A stretch of DNA of 64,000 nucleotides, taken from contig JBBMOA010000012.1 of NCBI GenBank assembly GCA_037954235.1, positions 3,373,501-3,437,500 of the forward strand, given 5' to 3'. The notes beneath the pieces were generated by a model. The model did not search any database. It had not been told where the DNA came from and saw only the letters and a program-made list of their open reading frames with translations. Position numbers and translations under genes: made by a program. The DNA is from Aulostomus chinensis (taxonomy: Eukaryota; Chordata; Actinopteri; Syngnathiformes; Aulostomidae). Positions 50,583-60,342 of the stretch are shown here, piece by piece (the first letter of the stretch is position 1; every line of letters starts with the position of its first letter).

Positions 50583-50710
50583 ATACATGTGTATATATAT
50601 ACATACATATATATACACATACATACATACATGTATGTGTGTATATATATATACACACATACATGTATGTATGTATGTGTATATATATGTATGTATATAT
50701 GTGTGTGTTT
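50420..50710. repeat. AT/GT low-complexity block
   Basis: Variable tandem runs of TATG, TATA and ACAC, including about (AT)19 at 50542-50578. All six frames give Tyr/Ile/Cys/Val-rich nonsense frames that should not be taken as genes. It includes the long palindrome. Confidence 0.9.
50595..50700. repeat. Perfect 106-bp palindrome without spacer
   Basis: Every base from 50595 to 50647 pairs with its partner from 50700 down to 50648 (53-bp arms, no mismatch, no loop), checked base by base. The centre is GTATATATATATAC at 50641-50654. The arms are low-complexity ATAC/ATGT repeats. It lies within the wider AT/GT-rich block 50420-50710. Confidence 0.95.
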
Positions 50711-51294
50711 CAGAATTTTCCTCGTTTGTTTATTGTGGTTTTTGTAACTTGATGATTCATATAATTTAGAACGACATGGACATTCTTGAGTCTATTTCAC
50801 TGCATCAGTTTGCTTTATGTTATGTTGTTAAAGGTTTCCTCAAGCAATGACCACAATCCTTACCCATGATATATTATGTCTTATTATACTACGTTATATT
50901 ATACCGAGCCGTACCTGAGATGAGATGATTGTTTTGTGTTTACTGTGTTAAAAATGTAGAGTAAATCCCACAGCCAAGATACACGGATGCTAAACTTTGC
51001 CTTTTTATCTACAATTCTGCAGGTTTTCATGTCAGATCTTCACTTTCTGCACCATACTGTAGCATGTAGTATGGAGCAGTTTTGGTATCAATATCAGTTC
51101 CAACATCCCTGTAATCAAGCCAGTTCTTCCTGGTAAGTTTGTCTATCTTCTACTTTCTCATTACACTTAACAAGTCAAGCTATTCTTACGAATTAATGCA
51201 GTATAATTTGTTTGCAGCTGCCTTTCTGACAACAAAAACGTATTTAGAGTTAGACCACTCAAATGTTTTCATGTATATTCCGGTGATGCGTCCT

Positions 51295-51343
51295 CGGGTG
51301 TCGTGAAAGGCGCTATATAAATCAAAATTATTATTGTTATTGA
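51295..51343 (+). mobile_element. Truncated LINE/SINE 3' tail
   Basis: GTGTCGTGAAAGGCGCTATA, continuing into TAAATC and an ATT-rich microsatellite tail, is a familiar 3' terminus of teleost LINEs and their dependent SINEs. Only the tail is recognisable; no reverse transcriptase or tRNA-like head was seen upstream. Confidence 0.6.
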
Positions 51344-53483
51344 TGCAGCTGGCTATTTTTTTAGCAACTTTTGACATATTCGGGTGATTTTAGCAGGCTG
51401 ATCTACCACCAGAATTCTGGCCAGATATAGTCTTATAGGCTTAACATGATGGAGTAAAGCCTGACAATGAGGAGTCTGCTTGGCATCCTGTGACGTGCTG
51501 GCATGAGGACAACTGGGCATGTTTCTGAGTGACCAACAGGCCTGCTGTGACTTTGCACTTTGAGTTGTCAGTTTTCTATTATATGTCAGATGGAACCAAA
51601 AACACAGTTGACACAGAGAGTAATTTTGTGTGCGAGGGTCAGCTCGAAGGGTCAGCTATCTATCTCAGCGAGCTGAAATCTTTTATGGTGTTAACCACAA
51701 GGGACGGAGCTGCAGCATTGTGTCTTTTTGCTGTTAACAAAACAGGGAATGCTGTTGTCCTGACAGGCACTATAACTCACCGTGATGAAAAATCATTAAT
51801 TTTCAGATGCAAACTAACAATAGAACCAACAGACTAACTGTGGTTTGTCAGTTGTTTTAGCTTGTAAACATATACAATAGCGTGCTGCCATTTTAACTCT
51901 CTCCCCACCACTGACAGGGACTTCCAGCAGTCTGTGTTATCACTGTCGTGCGATGGGGCACTATTGATCCTCCAACATATGATGCTCTTCAAAAGATGCA
52001 CTGTGGTGTGTAAAAGTCAACCCCTTAAAAGTTTGACATTTTATATGACTTTTCTCTGTCTTTCATGACTATATGAAACCTGAAACATCATCGGGGGGGG
52101 TTATCTTAGTCTTGCATACTAGAAAAATGAGCATATTTTGTCAAGCATGATCCTGGATCAGATGATAAATGATAAAAGCAGCTGTGCTTTTTCAGTATTA
52201 TTACCGTGTTTTTTGTCAGAGCTGCTTTGAGAACCTTCTTCTGAGAAGTTTGCATTGAAAGTCCAGCAGTTCTGTCACTCACTTCTTGTTCTAGCCAACA
52301 GGTGTGATTTGTGCTCAGGACTTTACCGTACTTATCTACCCTCTCCTCTTTTTGCACTTCCCATCTCCCCACTTGTTTTGTCATTATTTTCCTGTCCTCT
52401 CTGCTCACATGACATTGTGCTACAGGACCCGCTGCAGTTATTGTTAATCTCCGATAACAGATAATTTTGTAATTCAGGTTTTCATACAACATTATAGGCC
52501 TATTTTTTTTTTCAAACTGAATGACTTGTCTTTTAACGCCTCCGACATATGAACTAAAAACTGTTGTTCTCATCCTCTGAGGTAAAGACACCTGAGACAA
52601 ATACTGTCGTAATCCAACAGTGGAGGAAACCATATTCCTCTGCAATATTCATCACACATGATAAGAAACTCTTACATGACAACAGTATTCATTATTCAAG
52701 AGAATCTCAGCTGAGATTTTGTCACAATTCCACAGTTTAGTTTATTTTTGGGCACCATGTGTACATATGCAAGAGCGACTATCCCGTTTCATCTTTCAGA
52801 AAATGTTATAGGTGCACGTTGTGAAAAAAAACCTTCCTGCTCCTGCCATCCAGGAGGATATTACAGTTAGCTGAATAATTAACGAAAACAAGCTGGCAAA
52901 CATCAAATATTGAAAAGGTAATGTTTATATGCTAACGATTAAGATGGCAAGCGAAGCACTTACTTGTCTAAAAGAGAGAGCTTGTCAACCAAATGCATCT
53001 CCCCCTACCTACCTGGAATTTCACAGCCCCGTTTAAAGCATTGTGCTGATCAATAATTAAGTAAAGTAAATTAATAATGAAGGCTGAACAGCCATAGTGG
53101 TGAGACATCCTTTCTTGACCCCTCCTGTGCACGAGGCGTCTTTTTCTTGTAACTCTGCAACAGGTTTTTAAAAGCCTTTCATGAGGAGTTCAACACCAGT
53201 TATGTCAGCTTATGAAAATGCACAATAACACTGAGCGCTAATTGCTTGCATCACAAACAGAATGTGTCTTAATTACAGTAAAAGTGTGTTTCCACGTGGA
53301 GAAAGGCATCACTGTCTCTCTATAAAGCTGGTTTGGTCTTTATTTTCCATTACACCTCCCCTCTACTGTCTTTGCCTCTGTCACAAGTGCTGACCTGCAT
53401 ACAAGAGAAGTACTTTTGACCTCAAATCTTACAGGCAGATGGCCGATTCTCCCCAGATCTCTGGTCATTTCCTCCACTTGATG

Positions 53484-53485
<2 letters not shown>

Positions 53486-53538
<53 letters not shown>
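53486..53538. repeat. (TA)20-(GA)7 compound microsatellite
   Basis: A TA array passing into a GA array in intron 1. Confidence 0.95.
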
Positions 53539-53539
<1 letters not shown>

Positions 53540-53929
53540 CATAACACTGCACTTTAATTATCAAACCATCTAATGACCTTTCAGTCTTAACAGTAGCTAA
53601 GGGACACAGTGAGGAGAAACAGGTTTTATCTAACCTATTAACTGTCTTTATAGAATGAGGCTGTATTGCATGAATTGCTTATGTCATATTCTTTTGTTTC
53701 TACACTCTTGACTTGCAATAGATGAGATTTAATTCAACAGTTTGTGCACACATGCTGTTCTTTATTAGGGCTGTGCAGTAAAAGTAATGCATTAACATTG
53801 GTATTGTAGACATTCCAGCACTTAGTATTAATACCACATGTTCATTTTTAGTTATGGACTTTTGCTTTTCTTTGGCTGGAAACTTCAGTTTGGACGATTT
53901 CTGATGTTCGCGGTAGTTTGCCCTCAGCA

Positions 53930-54400
53930 AGTCTGTTGTTTCCGCGCCTTATGTTGGTTCAGATGTTTTAGGTCATTCCTGTTTTATTTTGAGGTTAACT
54001 TTACTCCTATGTCTTGTACGCCTCACTTCCTGTCTTTGTCAGTTTTCCTAACTGTTATCCGTGTTCACCTTTGTCTCGTCTGTTCATCAGTCCTCGTCAG
54101 CCACATCCCTGCTCCTAGTGTTTATCATCCAATCACGTCCCTCTCTGCCCTTGTCTTCTTTTTGTGTCATTGGTTCAGTTTCTCACATGGGTCTCAGCTT
54201 GTCTGTTTGCCTCCAAGCATTTTGAGAGTTTCTTCTGCTGATTGTGTCTGTTTAATTTGTGAGTTCAGCTCATTCTTGTGTCTCGTCCATCCAGTCCTGC
54301 CCTCCTCTGCACTCAGCTGCTTCCACCTTGACACTGCATCATTTGCAATGTATCGTAATAAAATCCTATCATGAGCCATGTGTGTCACGTCAGCTGTATT
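53930..54400 (+). mobile_element. Possible old solo LTR or LTR-like relic
   Basis: A T- and C-rich block with repeated CCTGTCTTTGTC / TTTGTCTCGTCTG phrases, a polyadenylation-type AATAAA near 54357 and a GTGTGTCACG end. It resembles the U3-R-U5 region of teleost gypsy-like LTRs. No second LTR, primer-binding site or target duplication was identified. The 178-codon plus-strand frame across it is Ser/Leu/Phe-rich and looks like translated repeat. Confidence 0.3.
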
Positions 54401-57400
54401 TCAGCACATTATTGTTCAGTGAGTGACTCAACAACTTATTTGCATTTTTTTAATATGATGTTAAAGCAGCTACATTAAGTGTGATCAGTAAGTGGACATC
54501 CATGCAACTTTGAAAATATTGTTCTGTGAAATTGGAATTGAAGTTCTACATGTTTTGACTCGCCCTGCATATTTAATGTGATATCACACCAGTGGACTAA
54601 TGGACTAGTATTTCTGCAGTTAGCTGGAATTTCAGCTGTATCATGGAACTTCCAGTAAATGATGAGTCTTGCAATATGTATTATACCTTATCAAATCACA
54701 GTATATTGCACTCAAACTGAACCATGATTCATGTATGGTGATATCAGGTCCTCACCACTACCCAGCCCACTGTTAAACCTGTAGTCCGGAACTTGTGTCT
54801 CAAACTTCTGGAGTCTCCATCATTTTCAGTGTCAGACAAGCAGATGGAGCCGTCCCTCCTCTCTGGTGCACTACAGAGCTCAAGACCTCCCGTCCCAGTT
54901 AACCGCTAGTTAGCTTAGCTGCAGTGACAGCCAGCAGTGGGGCAGGGTAGTATCCCATCTCAAAAGTCATCATAAAATACACCTTCAACCAAAACAGTCT
55001 TTGCTACATTGTTACAACTAGATTTGTTTAACATACGCAGAGAAAAGAAAAATCAGATGAAAATGACGAGCTGTTATTTAAGAGTCACATATGTAGTCAG
55101 AGCTTCTCTCCAGAACAGCGCCTCGAAACTCCATGGAAACTTAAGTCCAACAAAACCAAACATCTGTTGATGGCTAGAAGAGTGACTGCTGCTTCTAACT
55201 GAGTGACGATGAGGAGGATTACATATGCAACATCCTGACACGAGGAGGACCTGCAGGCTTTGAGAGGGAATTCCGGGAATCTGTCTAATTAAATCATATC
55301 TCATGATTTTCAACACTTTTTTCCACATTGAATGTTCAGCACAACCCTCATATTTGACTTTTGAGATGGTTTGCTACTCTGCCCAAATGCTTTTGTTCCA
55401 TGTGCTAAGCTAACTAGCAGTCAGCCACAGCACACACGAGAGGAGAGGGGGGCCTCTGTTTGTCTGACATTAAAAATGATGGACAATTAACATATTTCCC
55501 ACCAAATTGGCATGTTCCTTTAATGAACATTGTGTGTACTGGTTTGGCAAACAGTCTCCATCTCTAACCACTACTGATTTAAACTGGCATTCAGGGAGAA
55601 TATCATTTTCCATTTGTATTCATTGGATGAGTAAAACAGCAAAAGACATGAGCTAATTTTTTTGTTGGCAACAATCTACAAGTGCACTTATCAAAGATAA
55701 CACAGACTTCTCTCGTCTATTTCAACTGATACAAGCCAGAAAGTACAGGCAAGATGCCTTAATGCTTCAACTGTGATAATTACAACAAATGATAAACAGA
55801 CAGTCAACCATGTAGAACGAAAGTCCTGTTTGTTTGAAAAAGAATATAGAGTATTCACTGACGTCAGGTTCCATCAGGAACACGCCTCCTGAGTCAGGCA
55901 GAGGTGAAACCTGCTGGCTGCCTTTCGTACAAGAAACTAAAAAACCGGGAGAATAACAAACCATTATCTGCTTCAATGGCATTCTTCTGGAACACGAACT
56001 GTGTGGCCAGGAATCAGGTTTCCTGACATTAATATGTACACTCTAAAAATGTTTGTTGACTCATCTCGGCTCTGTTCAGTTATCCTGTAGCTTTCCTTGA
56101 GTTTCGTTTGCTTCCAAGCCGGAAAGTTGGAAAAAATCAAACAAAAATCCAGCACTCATCATTGATCTGTCCTCACCAACAGAAGAAGGGTTATGCATTT
56201 ACCATCCCTCCATGTTTTAGGTGGGAATTGACATCAATAACATCTCTTTGTTCTCAAGTCCCACAATTCCTAGCATTGCAGTCATCACTATCCCATTTAG
56301 GAACGCACAAAAAAATACTGCATCATTGGTATATATTGGTATATTTTGAACATCTGGGTATCAGTCTGATGGCTGATAATTACATTGGCCCAGTTTTTCT
56401 TCATTCTTTTCATCTTTCCTCATCACCTTCTTTATGATGAGGAGACAATACAGTAAATAGATACAGTCTTTCATGGATTTTACAAAAGTTTTTTTTTTAA
56501 AGAACTATTTTTAAAACGCTTAATATTTACGTCTGTTTTCAGTATGAAAATAACATGACTTGTATATATACAGATAATATTGACACCAGTAAATATCAGC
56601 CAGTCTAGTATGGTGCTTCCCTAATCTCCTTGTCTGTATAAGCTTAGCAGCTAATGTTAGCATCTACCTACCATAATAAAAGTATATTGATTTGTTTTCA
56701 ACATTAGCTGTTATCTGCCCAACACTACACAAATATTCTCGCTCCGTTAAGTCTTTAATTTCTTGTCAAACGTAGTTACCATGTTCAGTCTGATAACAGT
56801 CTCTGCTTTGTTTTGGGAATTGTTAACGTTTCCTTGTTTTGCTGCTAGCTTGCTGATCTGATTCCACTCAGAAAATTCAGCCTTATGCACCATGACGTTC
56901 TGCTCTGCTGTGCAAGAGGAAGCTAGTTGATGTTGCTTTTTTGCACTCGCTGCTGTATCCAGAGCTCGTATACTTATCGTTGCAGTACAGGGTTTCACAA
57001 ACCTAGGGTTGAAAATGCATCATGCTTAAACAATTGTGCCTGTCCAGTTCATGTTAGGGGTTAATGCTGGTCACACAGAAAAGGGCCACCCAAGCCCTCT
57101 TAGTATCTGCAACTTAATACTTCACATTTATCTGGGGTTCACCAAAGGCATCTTGAGGAGAAGTCAGACAATAAATAAGTGTCAAGCTCATTATGGTAGC
57201 CTCAGCTCTGCCTCGGTGAAGACGCACAAATCTTTGTCAAATTTAATTGTTCCCTCCATTTTTCTTCCCCACCTGTTTAAACACAGTGCAGTTCACATTG
57301 ACATCCCCATTTCAGGACACCACTAAACACAATTATCTGTTTTAGTAGTAAAATGACAGTGAGCACAACACTTAAGTGTTTCTGCTTGTTGTCCATCGAC

Positions 57401-57498
57401 TGAACAGTCACTGTTGTATGATGTATAGAAGGATAATTAAAGCCTGTGCAGCGGCAGTCTGTTTTGATACGATTATTAACTGGGGTTGGTCTTTTATT

Positions 57499-57500
<2 letters not shown>

Positions 57501-57535
<35 letters not shown>
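57501..57535. repeat. (TG)17 microsatellite
   Basis: A pure TG array in intron 1, 25 bp left of a SINE-tail-like sequence. Confidence 0.95.
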
Positions 57536-57536
<1 letters not shown>

Positions 57537-57559
57537 AGTCAGTAGCCTCCTCTAGGCGT

Positions 57560-57592
57560 GCTGGATAAAAGCTTTGTCTAAATGCATTTAAG
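57560..57592 (+). mobile_element. Possible SINE tail relic
   Basis: TGCTGGATAAAAGCTTTGTC followed by TAAATGCATTTAA resembles the GGATAAGAGCGTCTGCTAAATG tail of fish tRNA-derived SINEs. It lies just after a (TG)n array at 57501. No tRNA-like head was found, so the call is tentative. Confidence 0.35.
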
Positions 57593-58063
57593 AGTGTGCC
57601 AAGACGTGAGGAGGCAGGCAGGCAGTTGTGTATCTGGGCAGGATGTGTACCATTATCACTCATTACTGGCAAATCATCACGGCTAACTCTCAGCTGAGAC
57701 CCTCCAACATGTATGAATCACAACCAGGGGGAATCGTTGCAAAGATACAGCACAAGTGATGGATTTATTCAATGTATTCAGCACTGATGACAATTTACAG
57801 TGCGCTATGGATTCTTAGAAAAACAAACAGATAGCTTCAGGGAGTGATGAACCACCACTTCAATCCCTCCAAATCTCTCATTTCCACCACCGGAAAAAAA
57901 AAAAAGATTTCCCAAATCCTCCAGATTTTTTTAGTGGCACTGTTTTTATATTTCCCAAACATATTCTGAATGGATGTTTTATTTCTGCCACCTATTCTAC
58001 GTGCCTTTTGCAAAAAGCTGTATCATTTCTTGGTATTATCTCATCAAGATATAATCCTATCAG

Positions 58064-58823
58064 GCAGGGCTGCCCAAAGTGAGGACTACGGGCCCGAATC
58101 AGCTGGATGTTTCAGATGCATAGAAATATCCAAGAATAACCAGCCCAGGAACCAAGATAAAGCAAGATAACTAGTAACACTTTTCAGTAAGGTTCTTGCA
58201 TTACGCATGAATACATAGGTAAAAATAGGAAATTATAAAATTTTATAATATTTATTATATGTTAATAACGAACTAATTTATGTTCTTATAAGATTCCAAA
58301 TATGAAAGTGTCAATGGAAAACAAACAAGGGTAATTGTGAAATAAAGCAGGAAAAAATACAATGGTTAACCAATCTTGATTTCTTATGACAAGAACCATA
58401 ATATAAAGTGTTACTGATTGTTGTTTTTAAATCTACCGTAAGTCACCATTAATATAATTTTCTCTGTTGCCAATTAAAAATGTTGTTTGAGCCCTAAGCT
58501 GTTTTCATACTTTCATCAGGTGATCTGATAGTCGGATAGTGACCTTCAGCACTCATTTCCTGTTACAGTGAATTAATGTTCATGTTGAAAGGCTGAAAGA
58601 ACCCTACACAAATACACTTTATTGTCACACAAACATGCAGCGCTAAGCTGCGATGGAGAAATGTGTACAACATTCAAATCTTACACGAAAACTACTGATT
58701 TTCTAAAGACAACATGGTGTCTCAGTGCTGTTTTACATTTTAACCACAGCCTGTGCTTGGCCCGCGGCCCACCAGTATGTGTCAGTTTTGGCCCTCCATG
58801 GGAGAAAGTTTGGGCACCCCTGC
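58064..58823. mobile_element. Degenerate hAT-like non-autonomous element
   Basis: The left end GCAGGGCTGCCCAAAG and right end GTTTGGGCACCCCTGC are inverted repeats matching at 14 of 16 positions, and the similarity continues to GGGCC-type sequence further in. A terminus of the form CAGGGGTGCCCAAAC is typical of hAT (Charlie/MER-like) elements. No clear 8-bp target duplication is visible. The interior has no transposase frame and contains a second element (58173-58415). Confidence 0.55.
58173..58415. mobile_element. MITE nested in the hAT-like element
   Basis: A 243-bp AT-rich element with 25-bp terminal inverted repeats. The left end runs AGTAACACTTT, six variable bases, then AGGTTCTT; the right end is the inverted equivalent with one further difference (TGGTTCTT). 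An AGTAACACTTT terminus is shared by abundant fish MITEs. It has no coding potential. It lies entirely inside 58064-58823, so it inserted later than its host element. Confidence 0.6.
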
Positions 58824-59541
58824 AGTAGGAGGACCTGCAGAGGAGGACTGGCTGCAGCCATGGAGCCATACTGATGCTGCTGCTATGAGCTATAATATCA
58901 ATAGTGTCCCTCAGAGTGTGTGTGGAAGTGGCTGGGAGCTATTTTAAGGGTTCAGACTTGGACAGGCAACAGGGGAAATATATGGCGGCACAGTGGGTTC
59001 ATTTACAGAGAGACGAGGAGCTCTGCAGCCTCCTGCTGCACACCGCAGACAGAGGAAACAAGTTTGTGGCTAAGTGGCCAATATAATACAACCTGAGGCA
59101 CATGTGAGCGCAAATAAAAGCATTTGAATTAGATGAAATTGTGCGAATTATTCTGGATTTAGGCGATCAAAATGAGTCCGACTGCTCCAAGTAGGTGAAA
59201 GAACAGAAACGCAAACATTGAGGGCGTTCCTCATGAACCTTCCCTGCTCTATTTATGCTTAGTTTTCACCAGTCGATCGAAATGATTGATCCCTCGCCTG
59301 TAACTGAATATTCAGGTATGATTTTGCCGCTGTCAGGCTCCGAGACTGAGGCTAAATGAGCAGTCAACCCCCGAACTCTGCATCCTCTCATCGCTTTGCG
59401 GTCCTGCAACAGCAGACATGTCTCTCGCACCAAACCATGCAGAATTTAAATCCCTTAAAAAATTCTAAAAAATAAATGAATAAATAATAAAGTGCAGAGC
59501 TAAGAGAACCCAAAATGAGCAACTCATGCACTGCCTCTCAC

Positions 59542-59731
59542 CGGAGCAGTTCCAGCCGGTCGGCGTCTGGCAGTCGCTGAGGGAGGACGGGAAGGCGCGC
59601 AGCTGCTCCACAGGTAAAGTGGCGAGGAAGGAGAGGAGGGTGATCCGGAGCCAGCCTCCCGCCGTCCCGCTCCACTGGCGCGGCCGCCGGGGCTCCTGAC
59701 TCGGTGCCTGCGCCGCCACGGAGGTACCCAT
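59542..59731 (-). CDS. tmeff2: tmeff2 coding exon 1 (N-terminus, signal segment)
   Basis: Codes residues 1-63 plus the first base of codon 64 of tomoregulin-2, a type I membrane protein whose ectodomain is reported in the literature to bind PDGF-AA and modulate growth-factor signalling. The ATG at 59731 has a good context (G at -3, G at +4). Residues 27-46 form a hydrophobic segment (WLRITLLSFLATLP...) expected to be the signal peptide, preceded by an unusually long basic N-region. After it comes FPSSLSDCQTPTGWNCSG, almost identical to the mature N-terminus of vertebrate TMEFF2 and unlike TMEFF1. N61-C-S is a possible N-glycosylation sequon. The exon ends TCCG|GTGAGA, leaving phase 1. The reading frame stays open upstream of this ATG, but the next upstream in-frame ATG is at 60376 beyond a GA repeat, so 59731 is preferred. 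The a/b paralogue is undetermined. Confidence 0.93.
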
Positions 59732-60260
59732 AGCCTGTCTCAGAGGCTTCGACACCGCAGGCGAAGTGGGGAAGAGACGCGGCGGACGCACACTGACAAT
59801 CCCGGCAGGTTCCGCGGGGCGCTCACACGCCGACGAATGCGGAGCATTTTCCGAGCGCGACCGTGCGCCCCATGTAGTGCCCTTAGTAAACTGACCGAGT
59901 GGGTTCCACCCGTTCCAGGGTACGGCTGCAGGGATGGGAGGAGGGTTGGTGAGCAATGAAAGAAGGGATGGATTTTTTTGGGTGGAAAAGTTAGCCAGGC
60001 AAGCGAGAGGACTTGCGAGGATAAAAGGGGAGGATGCTCGAGGATGAGGAGAGGGCAGGGAAAGATGGAAAACAAACAGGGAGAGATATAACAAATATAG
60101 GAGGCAATAAATCTGCGAGGCTGTGGCGAGAGTATCCCACGGAGAAGCTGTTGGAGACGGCGGCGGTTGTGTAATAGTATCCACGGGAGAGGCGAGCGGC
60201 TCTTGTGTGCGAGCGGAGCGGATCCCCGGTCGGTCTGTGTTGCGCTCCTGGAGACTGCGC
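59550..60260 (-). promoter_or_regulatory. tmeff2: CpG-rich promoter and 5' leader of tmeff2
   Basis: CpG dinucleotides are visibly clustered from exon 1 (about 59550) through 59870 and again at 60130-60260, contrasting with the CpG-poor introns. This is the expected CpG-island setting of a vertebrate developmental or neural gene start. Established work on mammalian TMEFF2 describes a CpG-island promoter that is hypermethylated in tumours; the equivalent location here is inferred. The exact transcription start cannot be read from sequence. No TATA box was identified at a convincing distance. Confidence 0.65.
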
Positions 60261-60261
60261 C

Positions 60262-60262
60262 C

Positions 60263-60341
<79 letters not shown>

Positions 60342-60342
60342 C
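60262..60342. repeat. Composite (CT)n - C18 - (CA)n tract in the tmeff2 promoter
   Basis: Read on the plus strand this is a CT-repeat from 60262 to 60308 with one CG interruption, a C18 run at 60310-60327, and a CA repeat to about 60342. On the gene's strand it is (TG)n-G18-(GA)n, a polypurine tract directly upstream of or within the 5' leader. Such tracts bind GAGA-type factors and can form triplex or G-quadruplex DNA (general knowledge). Confidence 0.9.

Larger units (their letters stand above)
41904..59541 (-). other. tmeff2: tmeff2 intron 1 (17,638 bp)
   Basis: The phase-1 intron separating the signal/N-terminal exon from follistatin module 1. It contains a transposase fragment (48245-48475), the long copy of a palindromic dispersed element (48774-49008), a CpG-dense promoter-like patch (about 49030-50180), a 106-bp perfect palindrome inside an AT/GT-rich block (50420-50710), a retroelement 3' tail (51295-51343), a possible old LTR (about 53930-54400), a possible SINE tail (57560-57592), and a MITE nested in a hAT-like element (58064-58823). 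No additional coding exon was recognised. Confidence 0.85.

Noticed and set aside
50423..50752. Two Tyr/Ile/Cys-rich plus-strand ORFs of about 100 codons
   Set aside because: They are translations of the ATGT/ATAC repeat block and palindrome.
52106..52645. 179-codon minus-strand ORF
   Set aside because: No family resemblance, no promoter or splice context, and a length possible by chance in AT-rich intron.
53765..53860. Possible hAT terminus (TAGGGCTGTGCAGTAAAAG)
   Set aside because: A single end only; no partner terminus or target duplication was found.
56290..56730. hAT-like phrases (GGTATATATTGGTATATT, TTATCTGCCCAACACTAC)
   Set aside because: Suggestive of decayed hAT sequence, but no inverted termini could be paired.
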